DNA from: Craspedostauros australis
Lineage: Eukaryota > Bacillariophyta > Bacillariophyceae > Mastogloiales > Achnanthaceae
NCBI GenBank assembly: GCA_026770025.1
Contig: JAMXDE010000004.1
Span: 1,426,001 to 1,490,000 of the forward strand
Length of the DNA stretch: 64,000 nt
Direction: 5' to 3'
In this document: positions 10,422 to 21,081 of the stretch, piece by piece
Layout: every line of letters starts with the position of its first letter
Position numbering within the stretch: the stretch's first letter is position 1
The notes under the pieces: generated by a model
What the model was told of the DNA's origin: nothing
Database searches by the model: none
Seen by the model: only the letters and a program-made list of their open reading frames with translations
Made by a program: the position numbers and the translations under genes

Positions 10422-13120
10422 CCCTGCATCCCAAGTTCCAGGCTTGTGCCCTTGCACATGCGGTGTATGTCAAGAATAGGCGTTGGCACTCCATCATTGA
10501 CACCACTCTGTACCAGCTTCCTCATGGCATAAAGCCCAACCTGAGCCACCCGCAAGTCTTGGTTCCAGAGTGGTTGTGTGCAAGCCCAGCCATCCTGCTG
10601 CAAAGCTGGACATCCATACCTGTGACAGCATCTTTGTGGGTCATACTGCCACACCCATGCTCCATAAATATATTGACTTGGATTCGGGGTGTATCAAGAC
10701 CGCTGGCAACCTGATCTTCGATGAGGCCCACTTCTCTGCCCATGAACGTCCGCCAGGACCACGACTTCTGTTCGACCTCAGGTTTCAACTGCCTCACAAT
10801 GGCAATGGCATACATGGTTCAGGTGCTGAGAAAGCCAAGACGGACAGTCATGCGCCTTTCTATCAAGTGCGCCAACTACATTCCGCATGATAGTGACATG
10901 CTCCATGCAGCTGCAGCAGCATGCTTTGTTGATGGTGTTGACAGTGTTGACAGTGTTGACAGTGCCTACATCGTGCGCATGACTGGGGATCCCTACGAAA
11001 GGGCATTCCAACAGCGCATCCGCCTCTCCAGAAACGATCCAACTGCAGGGTTGGAATTTGTGCCTGATGAGCTCTGAGGACGTCTGCGTCTCACATGATG
11101 CAAACCAGGTTCAGCTGCAGTGCGCATTCTGCAGTGGAGATCCTGGCTCAAGGGTGCCTACTTGTTGGCCATCAGCGACCATGACATCCGCTTGCTGCTG
11201 GATCTCACCCAGGCTGTACTGGATGCGTGCGACGCGGTCTTTGCGTTCGGTGATGTTCGAAACTCCCTCACACAGCACAGTGTTCCACAAATGTATTTTG
11301 ACCAACTTGGGCATATTGGCTCCATCCTCCATCTTATCTCACCAACTGCATGTCAAGTGGAGGCTGCTCCGAAGCTCACCTGGCGCAAACTGCTCCAGCG
11401 CGATGGCCGGGATGAGTGACAACAAGCCAAATTCAAGAAAATGGAGCAATGCTATCACCAAGGCATGTTCCGCGAGCTCATCGAGGAACCATCAGGCGCA
11501 ACGGTCTTCAACTGGGTTTGGTTCTACGTCGTATAGACGCAAGAGAGCAACCGCAAAAAGGCTTGTGCTATTTCTGATGGGTCCACCTGGGGAGGCAATG
11601 TGCACATCTTTGGTCACACATACGCTGCTACTCCTGACCTCATGGAGTTCCGCATCTTGGTGGCCATTGTTGAAGTGCAAGGACTGCTCGTGTACGGAGC
11701 TGGCATCGCGAATGCAGTCGCCAAAGCGCCTGCCAGCGCACAACGTCACTACATGCAATCGATGATCAGTTCCGCAGCTGGTGGAAGCACAAGCATGACG
11801 TTGCTCTGGGTCAACACATGGTTGTGCTTTTCTCAAGAATCTACAGAGCATCCTGAAGCACCGCTACAGCAGAGTCCACATACCAATTGGCTACTCAAGG
11901 ACATGGGGTTCACTGCAACAACTCAAGCACCATGTTTGCACATTGGAAACCTTCACACCCACAATGTGTACGTGCCCTGGCAGGTGGACAACTTTGCAGT
12001 GGCAACCAAGGATGAGACCTTTTACAAGGAGTTCTGTGACATGCTCGATGCTTGGCTGAACTATCCCATCACTTGGCACAGTCTGTTTGCACACTACAAC
12101 GGACTGGATCTCACTCAAGCCTGATGACATGTGAATGTGCACTGCTCCACATACATCGACAAGGCGCTCAAGCAACACAATTGGCATTGATTGAAGTCTA
12201 CACAATGCCTACCCATGCGCACAGACAATGGACATGTGTGGCAATTGGATCAGGCAGTCTTACCCAACATGGAAGCCAAGCATCATGGTCTGCAATCCAA
12301 GTCCTTCAGCTACCACTAAGCCATTGGCAAGCTCATCTGGGCCATGGTTTCCTGTCACCCTGACATCTTCTTCCCTGTGGTGAAGCTGAGCCAAGTCTTG
12401 ATGAACCCTGCACGTGTACACTACAAAGCCGTCAAATACCTCTTCAGGTATGTTGCATCCACCAGGGACTTTGAGATCACCTACTGGTGACAGTCTCCTG
12501 TCCCGCAGCTTGCAGATGTGGCAGCACTGAAACAACTCTTGCCTGCCAACAACAAGCACCACAGCCCAGCAGACCAGGCCACCATCCAGGCAACTTTCCT
12601 CTACGTATATGTGGACGCCAATTGGGGTGCCAATACAAGGCATTGAAAATCCACCAGAGGCATGGTGTTGCTTCTTGGCAGCCCCACTGTTGCGTGGAAA
12701 ACCTGCGTCCAACCCACTGTTTCTCTCATTACCTCTAAAGCCGAGTTCAATGTCACCAGCAACAATGGCAAGATGGTGCTCTGGTTTCGGTCCATCCTGG
12801 ACAAGATCAGCATGTGCCAACAGCATGCCATACTTATCTACAAGGACAACTAAGGCGCCAGAATGATGGCAAACGCCAACCAACCGCTGAGGAACTCCAG
12901 GCATATCGATGTACACACATTTGCGGTCTGCGATTGGGTGGACAGAGATCTCATCCTCATTGCCGATGTGTCATCCAACCCCAATGCTTCGGATCTGTGC
13001 AACAAGCAGATGCCTGTGATTCTGATCTTTTGACATACGGACCTACTCATGGGATGCATTCCATCATTCTACGTTCGTCAGTGAATGCCGCCAGTGGAGT
13101 GCGGTGATCCCAGTCTTCTC
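10422..13120 (+). pseudogene. Fossil copia pol of a second lineage
   Basis: Successive plus-strand frames read as copia pol with many stops. A post-integrase segment lies at about 10430-10800 (AHAVYVKNRRWHSIIDTT, LPHGIKPNLS). A central part at 11100-12120 includes VYVPWQVDNFAVATKDE, the degenerate RT YVDD region. RNase H lies at 12370-13060 (YVDANWGANT, TSKAEFNV, SRHIDVHTF). Gag, protease and the integrase core are not found nearby. It is unrelated at fine scale to the element on its left, whose LTR ends exactly at its start, so the younger copy probably inserted into or recombined with it. Confidence 0.75.
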
Positions 13121-13730
13121 TGTACGACAGAGTGGGATGTTTCCGCTAGCTAACACAAGCGTGTGGGGTGTTGGCATCTGTACACATGTACGATGACAGA
13201 TGTCATCGACAGCAGCAACAGCTGACACAACAAACAACATCACAACCCCGTAGTCACGAATCCATCATCAGCACGAAATCATACACACAACACACACGAT
13301 ACTGACAAATTCAGACAGCAATTGGACAACACCATGCATTTTGTCAGTAGAAACCATAAAAATATGAAAATAGCACGATAATTACACGATTCGGGAAATG
13401 GATGAGTGCTGCAATCAGTCAGAAATCACGTTTTCACGACGCAACCAAAACGACAACACAAAAAAATTGGCTTCGAAACGTAAAAAATGGAGAAGGAAAA
13501 CTCACGACATGATCAACGTGACGTGTCGGACAAACCCTTCGGAAGCCCGAAGGCGTCATCAGTTAACAATAACTATGGCGTTGCATGAACCGACCATCAT
13601 GATTGGCTGGTTGGTTCGTGGCGTTATGTCAAAGCTCTTATTGGGCGGGAACGCAATGATGTCTGCGACAGGTCACGAAGACACCGATGTCCACAACACG
13701 AGGGGAGTTCTCATGTTTCCTTTCAAACAA
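13121..13730. other. Intergenic DNA, nothing recognised
   Basis: AT-rich, A-run-containing sequence between the copia fossil and the next TIR element. No domain, RNA gene or clear repeat is seen. Confidence 0.5.
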
Positions 13731-14453
13731 ATATCCATAATGATTTTGGCCTGGTACTGGCCTACGTAGCTTGCGTCCGGACGCAAATTGGACGCTCAGT
13801 TTGCGTCCCCACGCAAATTGGGCCAATTTGCGTCCGGACGCAAGCGGCGACTCAAAGGACTCGCTCAAATAGGCTTTACGAAAACCCGTTTTTTGTTTTG
13901 ATCCTCTTGCGCTGGCCATCTCGACTCACGACATGACTCATGTGTTAAATCTATAATAATCGCTGCAGTTGTGGTAATTGAACAAACAAAAATCATGATT
14001 CGTGCCCAACCCTCCTTATTGTGTTACACCGTTGCCAGGATTTTGGTGTTGTTGTCAGGATCGTGGTCGATGACATCGAAATCAAAAAGTAAAAGCTCAT
14101 TACCTCAGATCCCATGACGTCAGAAAAGCAAGTCAGGCGCACGGAAAGGAACCCCTGAGACATGACCAATGACGCCGTGCTGCATCGCGAGGTTTTTTTT
14201 TGAAATCGCCAAATAAATGTGTTACTCGAAGGAGTCAGAAAAAAAAAACAACCCACTTTCGGGTTTCGGACCGAAATCGGGTTTTTTTTTCTGCAACACG
14301 GGACATCGTGGAGGAACATGGGACTTAAGTAGTACAAGTGGTATTTTCGGCGAGCTTGCATTTGCGTCCCCACGCAAATTGGCCCAATTTGCGTCCGGAC
14401 GCAAGCTACGTAGAGAATGCGTCCGGACGCAAGAAAAACGTCATTATGGATAT
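13731..14453. mobile_element. TIR/foldback element with GCGTCCGGACGC palindromes
   Basis: The outer termini ATATCCATAATGA (13731) and TCATTATGGATAT (ending 14453) are inverted. Further in, a perfect 30-bp inverted block pairs 13762-13791 with 14384-14413. GCGTCCGGACGC or its variant GCGTCCCCACGC recurs several times inside each arm, so each arm also folds on itself. The centre (about 13860-14340) shows no transposase. It is best described as a 723-bp MITE or foldback element of unknown superfamily. Confidence 0.8.
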
Positions 14454-15503
14454 CGATTGTGTACTTGTGAACACAAATAAAATGTCAAATAGAAAATCGA
14501 TGTTTCGTAATTTTGTCATTGCGTCGTTCTTTGCATGTTGCAAAGTGTTCTATTTCGTCTGTGGAACTGGAGGACGGTTTGGACTTACGGAACAGAGAGT
14601 GATGTCACGATCAGAATTAACCTTCCAAATACTCGAACAAGTGAAAGCACACGAACCAAATCTTGCACAGTGTTTCAGTGACAGAAACGTGGAGGCATGG
14701 CGCCGGACAAGCAGTCTAAATGTGGAGATGCTGTCCTCTGTTATTATGGTACGGTTTGATTGGTATCTACATATAGTGGTACATCAACTACATCAGCTAT
14801 TGATGATACTGCGATGGGTACCAAAGGTCAACAAGGATGCGTCAGACCAGGGTGGGAGGCGACTGGAAAATTGGTCTCCCGCAGCTCCCAAAGTCGGCCA
14901 TCACGACACGGTGTCGAACCGATGATAAAATAGATAAGTGGAAATCATTTCGGAACAGAGGAATACATCGCTTTAGACCACTGTAATGTCATGCTCATTT
15001 CGTCTGTTCTGCACTTGGTTTTGCGGTATCAGTGAAGGTGTCTCTTTGTTCGAAGGGTAGTCGCATTGTATTTCTCTGTGCATTGCTCACAAATCCTGCT
15101 GTTCGCCACAAACAATAGCCATGAGATTCCCCCCGCCCCACGCTTCCTCCTTCCAACAAAGCAAAGCCGCTGGCATGAGCGGCAGCCATACCATTCCAAT
15201 GGCTCTCTCCCGCTCCTCTTCTTCCAATACAGCACCAAATGGACAACAGACCAGAACTCTTCGAGGTTGACCACGAACTCATTGCACAGTCCGCTTCACA
15301 TTTATACAATCGTAACCAAAATCAAACGTATACTAGACAATAACACTCCAACTCCACACTCGTCTCTGTTGTGATCCGTCCAGAGAGGGGCAAAGTCGAG
15401 GAGAGCCACCATTTCGTGGTTTGCTTGTGTGACCAAGTGCACTTGATTAGTTCGATCACTTGCCGGCCTTGTCTTCTTGGGTCACGAGTGACAAACTTGT
15501 GCG
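14454..15503. other. Intergenic DNA with the partner of the 34-bp inverted repeat
   Basis: Positions 14932-14965 are the inverted, 33/34-identical partner of 1030-1063. A plus-strand frame up to 14925 looks non-coding because its first part is TIR-element sequence and it has no domain. No gene is supported. Confidence 0.5.
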
Positions 15504-15672
15504 ACTTATTTATCCGTCATTCGATTTAAATATCCGTCATTCGATTTATTTATCCGTCATTCGATTTAAATATCCGTCATTCGATTTATTTATCCGTCAT
15601 TCGATTTAAATATCCGTCATTCGATTTATTTATCCGTCACTCGATTTATTTATCCGTCATTCGATTTATTTA
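15504..15672 (+). repeat. Second copy of the 20/40-bp tandem array
   Basis: It has the same two alternating 20-mers as 581-745, in the same orientation, again with a CCGTCACTCG variant near its right end. The flanks of the two arrays are not obviously homologous. It marks the right side of the transposon-rich block. Confidence 0.95.
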
Positions 15673-17135
15673 GAATTAGAAACTGTTTGTCATCGGTATT
15701 GACGGGACTCGATCAATTAGGCCAGCGGCATCAATGCCTCCTTTTGTTTCTCCGAAATAGGTCCAACAGGGTTTCTCACTAAGTTCTTCGAAAGGAGATT
15801 CGTTCTTCGCCAATCGTGGAATGTCGAGCGTGACTTTCTCGTGTCTGGGTGACAAAATCGTTCTTGGGTGTCGAATTAGTCGTACTAGTCGATTTTCGTT
15901 TCCGTTGCTTTTTGCCGGGTGTCCCAGATTGTGGCGTTGATGGAAGTTGTGTCTGGGTTCTTGTTTTGATGTCCGTTGATTTCTCTTTCTTCCGTTTTTT
16001 GGTGTTGTTTCGTGTTGTTCGTTTGTGTTGATTCGTTCACGGATGCGACTCATATGTCCGTTTGTGAGATCGTCCGATATTGAAAACGACTCGCTTGACT
16101 TCTCGTTTTCCACGATTGATGGTTGAATCGAAATTGATGATGTTGTATTTCACCGCGCCTACTTCAATAGTCTCTCGTTCATCACGTTTCTCCATCTCAC
16201 ATTCTCGGTCTCACTTTTTGCCACAGGCCTCAACGCAGTTCAACTCAGTTCAACTCAGTTCCATTCATCCACTGAATCTCAGAAAGTGCCTGTCTCATCT
16301 TCCCGCTTCTCGTTCTTCGACTTCCCTCTTTCATTCCGCTTGGGCTTTCTTGCTTCTGTTCGCTTTTGCATCAATCAGAACAACCAAGATCAACATCTAT
16401 CGCGACTCTCTGTCAACATTCATCATCACTGTTATCACTGCCAACATCGCCACTGCCGTCATTGTCAACATCATCCCCAACGTCATTGCTGGGAGCTCTG
16501 TTTGGTTGTCTTCTTTCGTCACTGTTCTGGTTGGCAACAACGTCATGATGTCATGATGCAATGATGCAATGAAGAGTCATGGTCTGAAGGCCTTTCATGA
16601 GCAAAACGAATTCTCCGTGACCAATTCGTTCGCAGTTTCGTCATCTTCCGTTGACCGCCACCACGAACATGTACCACAGATCGTAATACCATTCCACCAA
16701 TACTCGCTCCATCAACATGTCTATGTCAGGCCTTTCGTCTTTTTCCGCTTCTTGGGTGTCTCCGTATCTCGGTGCTTCGATGCCTTTCGATGTCTTTCGA
16801 TGCATCAGCTTCTCTCCATCTCCATACCATGTTCCTCCAGTATTCCAGCATTCCAGCATTCCAGTCTCCTGGTATGTCCTGGTATGTCCTTGTGCAGCTG
16901 CCTACTCGCGCTCACGTGTGTTTATGTTTGTTGATTTGTACCGCGATAGGCCAATCGTTGGCACTTTCGCGATAGTTCATGTCAGATCTCTTCCATTCAG
17001 CAATGTTCATACCCTCTCTGTGTCCATGATCATCATCGTTCTCATAAAAACAACAACCCCAGCACAACTGCAAACGCAAACACATCAATACACACACACA
17101 CAGCCCAACCAAACCAAACAATCGACCACGCAAAC
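15673..17135. other. Intergenic DNA upstream of the thioredoxin-DUF4395 gene
   Basis: It contains the inverted 16-bp match (15910-15925) to 322-337. It also has short direct repeats (CAACTCAGTT near 16240, CCAGCATT near 16850, CTGGTATGTC near 16870). A 145-codon charged minus-strand frame at 15676-16113 and several plus-strand frames have no recognisable domain. The last 100 bp are A/C-rich and run into a good start context (CAAACATGAG), which fits a 5' UTR. Confidence 0.5.
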
Positions 17136-18320
17136 ATGAGCGAGGACAACAACCAGGACTGGCGCATCGCCCTCTTTGGTCCATCCATCCAGCAAAATCA
17201 AAGTGAGTGCCATGCTGAGGAATGTCCCATCACTCTCATCCCAACCCAACAGGCATTCGACACAGACCTCTACGACTACATCGCCGTATTCATCGGTGCC
17301 AACTACTGTCCCCACTGCAAGGAATTCGCACCCACCGTCGTGTCTGCCGCACTCAAGACCCTCCAACCACACAAGCGATGCAAGGTCATCTTCGTCAGCA
17401 ACGACCGCGACGGCCATGACAACTTCCGCCAAAGTTGCAACAAGGTGGCCGGGATCGACGTGATGCCGTACGACCTGGAGAAGACCGCGACCATGAGAGA
17501 TCTGTTCGGCCTTAAGACCATCCCTGCCCTGATGATCCTCCGGAATCAGGTGGGACCTGAGTTTGGCATGGACGCCAACGTCAGCTCGGATGACCTGCTG
17601 AAGAGCGTGCCAGTGGTGACCAACGCTCGTCACCTCCTGCCCAACGACATCCAATGCGACAACTTCCCATGGGGGGACAAGGATGCTGCTGGTGGAGCTG
17701 GCGTTCACGGTCACACCGGCATGGACAAGGCACAGCCCATGTCCAACATGGATAGATTCATCATCAGTGGCAAGTACGGCAACTGGTGGGACCTCGGACA
17801 CAGCAACGTCAACCCCGACAAGCCGGATGAGATCTACATGGACGAACACGCGGTGCGCGCCCGAGCCGGTCTCCTCAACGTCATCACGTGGATCGCCCTG
17901 ATGAACGTGTTCTTCTGGAACGACAAGATCTACGTCCAGGTGCTGTTCCCGCTGGTGGCATGGGAGTTCCTGAGCAGCATGGTGTTCGGTCTGACGCCGC
18001 TGGCACCGATCGGCATCGCCGGCACCCTTCTCTCCATCCTGCTCCATCCCGAGGGACCGTACTGGAAGCCGGCCAGACCAAAGCGCTTTGCTTGGTTGAT
18101 CGGTCTCACGTTGGCATGCACGTGTTTGACGTTGTTCGTGCTCCGCAAGGAGATGGACAAGGACTTGTACAAGCCGTTGATTGCGAGCGTGGTGCTGACA
18201 TGCAACGTCGCCACCTGGCTGGAATCGAGCGTCGGTTTCTGTCTGGGATGCTTCATCTACAACACGTACCTGGTGAATTGGTTCGAAGGGTTGGAGGAGT
18301 GCGAGGAGTGTAAGTTGTGA
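17136..18320 (+). CDS. Thioredoxin/nucleoredoxin-like domain fused to DUF4395 membrane domain
   Basis: 394 residues, no intron. The N-terminal half is a thioredoxin fold of the nucleoredoxin type. The strand VFIGANYCPHCKEFAP carries the redox motif C58-P-H-C61, followed by KVIFVSNDRD and the cis-Pro region LKTIPALMIL. The C-terminal half (about 205-380) matches the DUF4395 pattern: a conserved start (DEHAVRARAGLLNVITW), four hydrophobic segments and the terminal GFCLGC motif (C369, C372). The tail adds a third pair, C389-E-E-C392. A membrane thiol-disulfide relay is a reasonable inference, but substrate and compartment are unknown and no clear targeting peptide is visible. A long antisense frame across the gene is a composition artefact. 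Confidence 0.85.
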   Translation: MSEDNNQDWRIALFGPSIQQNQSECHAEECPITLIPTQQAFDTDLYDYIAVFIGANYCPHCKEFAPTVVSAALKTLQPHKRCKVIFVSNDRDGHDNFRQSCNKVAGIDVMPYDLEKTATMRDLFGLKTIPALMILRNQVGPEFGMDANVSSDDLLKSVPVVTNARHLLPNDIQCDNFPWGDKDAAGGAGVHGHTGMDKAQPMSNMDRFIISGKYGNWWDLGHSNVNPDKPDEIYMDEHAVRARAGLLNVITWIALMNVFFWNDKIYVQVLFPLVAWEFLSSMVFGLTPLAPIGIAGTLLSILLHPEGPYWKPARPKRFAWLIGLTLACTCLTLFVLRKEMDKDLYKPLIASVVLTCNVATWLESSVGFCLGCFIYNTYLVNWFEGLEECEECKL

Positions 18321-18863
18321 GCAAGACACTATGAATATGTCGTGGTAGTCCCTATTAGAACTCGAACTGAGATGAGACGAGATGAGGTGTGATACACGTA
18401 CACTTGCTGAACCCCTCTGGATGTCACAAGAGTGGGATCAGTACCATACTCGTACCATACATAGTCGTAAAGTGAAGTAACCGAATGAATCACCGTTCTC
18501 TACTACACGAAGACCTTCTTCGAGTCGCAATAGTGTTGTCGACGAGTGGTCATCTCTTGCGTATGAATGAACGGATGGCTGGTTTCATACTCGTACTTGC
18601 CATAGGCAGTTGCAATTCATGTTCCGCACCATGTCATGCGAACGTTCGTCTCTATTTATTCGTATCGTAGTTGTATGGCATGGTACACTACTTCTGCGGG
18701 GAATCAGCCGACTCTCTACGCTGTGCCATGCGATGATGATGACGGAATGCAAAACTGTCAGCATGTACCCATGTGGCTCGTACTCTACTCGCATATACGA
18801 GTACTACACTTGTGTTCGTGCAAGTATGGCATAGGTCGCACCAATGCGTCTCGCAAACACAAC
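18321..18863. other. Convergent intergenic spacer
   Basis: It separates the plus-strand thioredoxin gene from the minus-strand SUMT gene, so both genes end here. No coding or structured element is recognised. AATGAATC-type and CTCGTAC motifs are scattered through it. Confidence 0.5.
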
Positions 18864-20266
18864 TCAAGCTGCGAACGCCGGAGATACTGCCGCGGTATCA
18901 TTGCAGGTCGAGATGAGGCCTTGCAGCACGCTCGCTTCGCCGCCTTCCATCTCATCGTCGTCTGCCAACAACACCCGAACCACGTTCCCAACCACGATCG
19001 TCGACGGTGCCTGCACATTGTATTCCTTGGCGATAGCACCGATGTTGCTCAGATCACCAACCACCGTTCGTTGCTCGGGACAGCCGGCTCGTTCGATGAT
19101 TCCGACTGCTGTGTCTGCTGGGTATCCCGCGAGTCGCTGCAGCCGTTCCGAAAGCTCTGTGAGACGGCCCACGGCCATGAGGAAGACGATGGTCTGTTCT
19201 GGATGGTATTGGATGAGATCAGGCGAGGTTCCTTCCCGTCCGTATCCGGTGCACATGACGACCTGGTTGGCGACACCACGGTGGGTGACAGGGATGGAAC
19301 CCAGCAATGGTGCCGAGAATGCTGCCGAAACGCCCTGCGATGGAGAGCGATCGTGGAATGTGAATATTGGTGGTATGGAACAGCACAAAGGAGAACGTTG
19401 ATGTGAACGTTGATGTGAACGATAATGTGAGCATTGATGAGATTGATGGATGGTGAGTGAATGAATGGCAGTCCAACCGCGCTCGACCAACTGGAATACA
19501 AGTGGCGAGGCCTTGTGATATCATGCTCGCACATGTGAACACTCACCGGAATGACGCTGGGTTCGATGCCGTAGTCTCGGAATTGCAACACCTCTTCGCC
19601 ACCACGGCCAAACACGAACGGATCACCGATCTTCAATCGGATCACTTCCATTCCCTTCTGCAACCCTTCATGCGCCCACTTGTAGATCTCATTCTGCGCC
19701 AGATTCGCACATCCTGGCAATTTCCGCGCGATCTTCTGCTCTGCATCATCCGAAATCAGATCCAGGATCTCCTTGCTGACCAGTCGATCGCAGATGACGA
19801 GCGTGTTGGAAGTTGCCTCGGTGAGCAGCTTGTACGCCGAGACCGTGAGGAGGTTGGGATCGCCTGGTCCCGATCCCACCATGGTGATGGTGCCTCCATT
19901 GGGAAGTTGCTTGATGGGTTTGCTGCGACTTTTGCCCTTGCCCTTGTTATTGGCATTTCCATTGGCATTGCTATTCAATGATGATTGATACAGCGGTGGC
20001 AGCGATGATGGATCTGGAATATCCCATCCATTTTCATCTGCCGTTGCCTTGGCAGCATTCATCGCTGTGCTCGTCGCACAGTTGTTGTTGATGATGATGC
20101 TTCTGGGTTGATCATCGTGTCTGTGATAGCTTGATTGATGGCTTGATTGATGCACGACCATTGGTGACGTGACAATGATGAATGCATCCATCGATGGGAT
20201 TGTGACCATCAGCGGAATCACCAATGGAGCCACCAACGTGGCCAGGTTGGAAGCAATCGATCTCAT
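18864..20266 (-). CDS. SUMT: Uroporphyrinogen-III C-methyltransferase (siroheme synthesis), two exons
   Basis: Exon 1 is 20266-19547 and exon 2 is 19334-18864. The 212-bp intron has donor GTGAGT, acceptor ATCGCAG and phase 0, giving 396 residues. It methylates uroporphyrinogen III at C2 and C7 with S-adenosylmethionine to make precorrin-2, the siroheme precursor needed by nitrite and sulfite reductases. The sequence shows VGSGPGDPNLLTV (SAM site), IGDPFVFGRGGEE, PVTHRGVA after the splice, FLMAVGRL and the C-terminal TIVVG, in family order. Splicing restores the expected Pro-Gly-Val-Ser-Ala junction. The leader of about 120 residues is hydrophobic at first and contains Met-Asp-Ala-Phe, like the Ala-Phe site of diatom bipartite plastid targeting. 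Plastid location is therefore inferred. Confidence 0.9.
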
Positions 20267-21081
20267 GTTGTTGCGTTCTCTGCCACTTTTCTGCGTCTCT
20301 GGTGTGCGATGTCTCCACTGTCTCCACTACTTCTCTCTATTTCTCTACAGCACGCTGCCTTGTGATGTGCTATGCCGTTGTCTTCAAATGAGGATGTGAT
20401 GGAAGATGTCGGACAAGATCGCAAGTTGAGAGATATGTGCGGAGCCCAACAAGTTGGTCGATTGGTTGGTGGCGCGGAATGGAGTGCGATGGAATGGCGA
20501 AAGTGGCTCCGAAGAAGAGATGGAAGAAGAACGAGAATGAAATGAGAACGAAAGGAGGAGGAACAAGAGGAGAGAGAAGGGAAGAAAAGGGAAGAAAAGG
20601 GAGGGAGGGTGGTGATGTGTCGTTCGCTTTCTGCTTCTGTTTGTCTCTGTTTGCTTCTGTTTGCTTCTGTTTTGGATGTCTGGTTTGGTGATTGGTTGGT
20701 CATGAAGGATGGTTGCGCAGAGAGAGAGAGAGAGAGCTGATGGTGATGTCTCTTGTTCTTGTTCTTGTTCTTCTTCTCTGCCTCCGACGGAAATTGGTGG
20801 ATGGAATTGGCGGAAAATCGAAGCGGCAGATGGCGGTTGTTGCACATGACGTCACGAATGAATGTCGTTGTCGTTCCAGCAATCGACCCAGTTGACCAAC
20901 CGAACCATCATGAGTGGTTGTTCGCGAGTCGTGTTGGTGGATGATAGTCTCACTACCACCAAAGCCAGTACCCCACCACAGTATTCAATTACATCGTAGA
21001 ATATTCAAATACATGTGGAGTATGATGTTATTGTAGCAACGATCTATGGTGGCGCAGTCTGCTGTTCTGTTCTGCTCTGCT
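20267..21081. promoter_or_regulatory. SUMT upstream region with a CRE-like TGACGTCA
   Basis: This is the only upstream DNA of the SUMT gene, whose ATG is at 20266. It holds a GA-rich block (20510-20620), (GA)n at about 20719-20736, GTTCTT repeats near 20755-20775 and the palindrome TGACGTCA at 20847-20854. TGACGT elements are known CO2/cAMP-responsive sites in some diatom promoters, but function here is untested. The 3' end of the sulfotransferase-like gene lies at the right edge. Confidence 0.35.

Noticed and set aside
14338..14925. 195-codon plus-strand ORF
   Set aside because: It begins inside the TIR element (peptide repeats are translations of GCGTCCGGACGC DNA) and has no domain.
15676..16113. 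145-codon charged minus-strand ORF
   Set aside because: No recognisable domain; it contains the inverted 16-bp repeat and lies next to the satellite array, so coding status is unsupported.
17085..18329. 414-codon antisense ORF over the thioredoxin-DUF4395 gene
   Set aside because: It mirrors the GC-rich codon pattern of the real gene and has no domain. The sense strand has CPHC, DUF4395 and a good start context.
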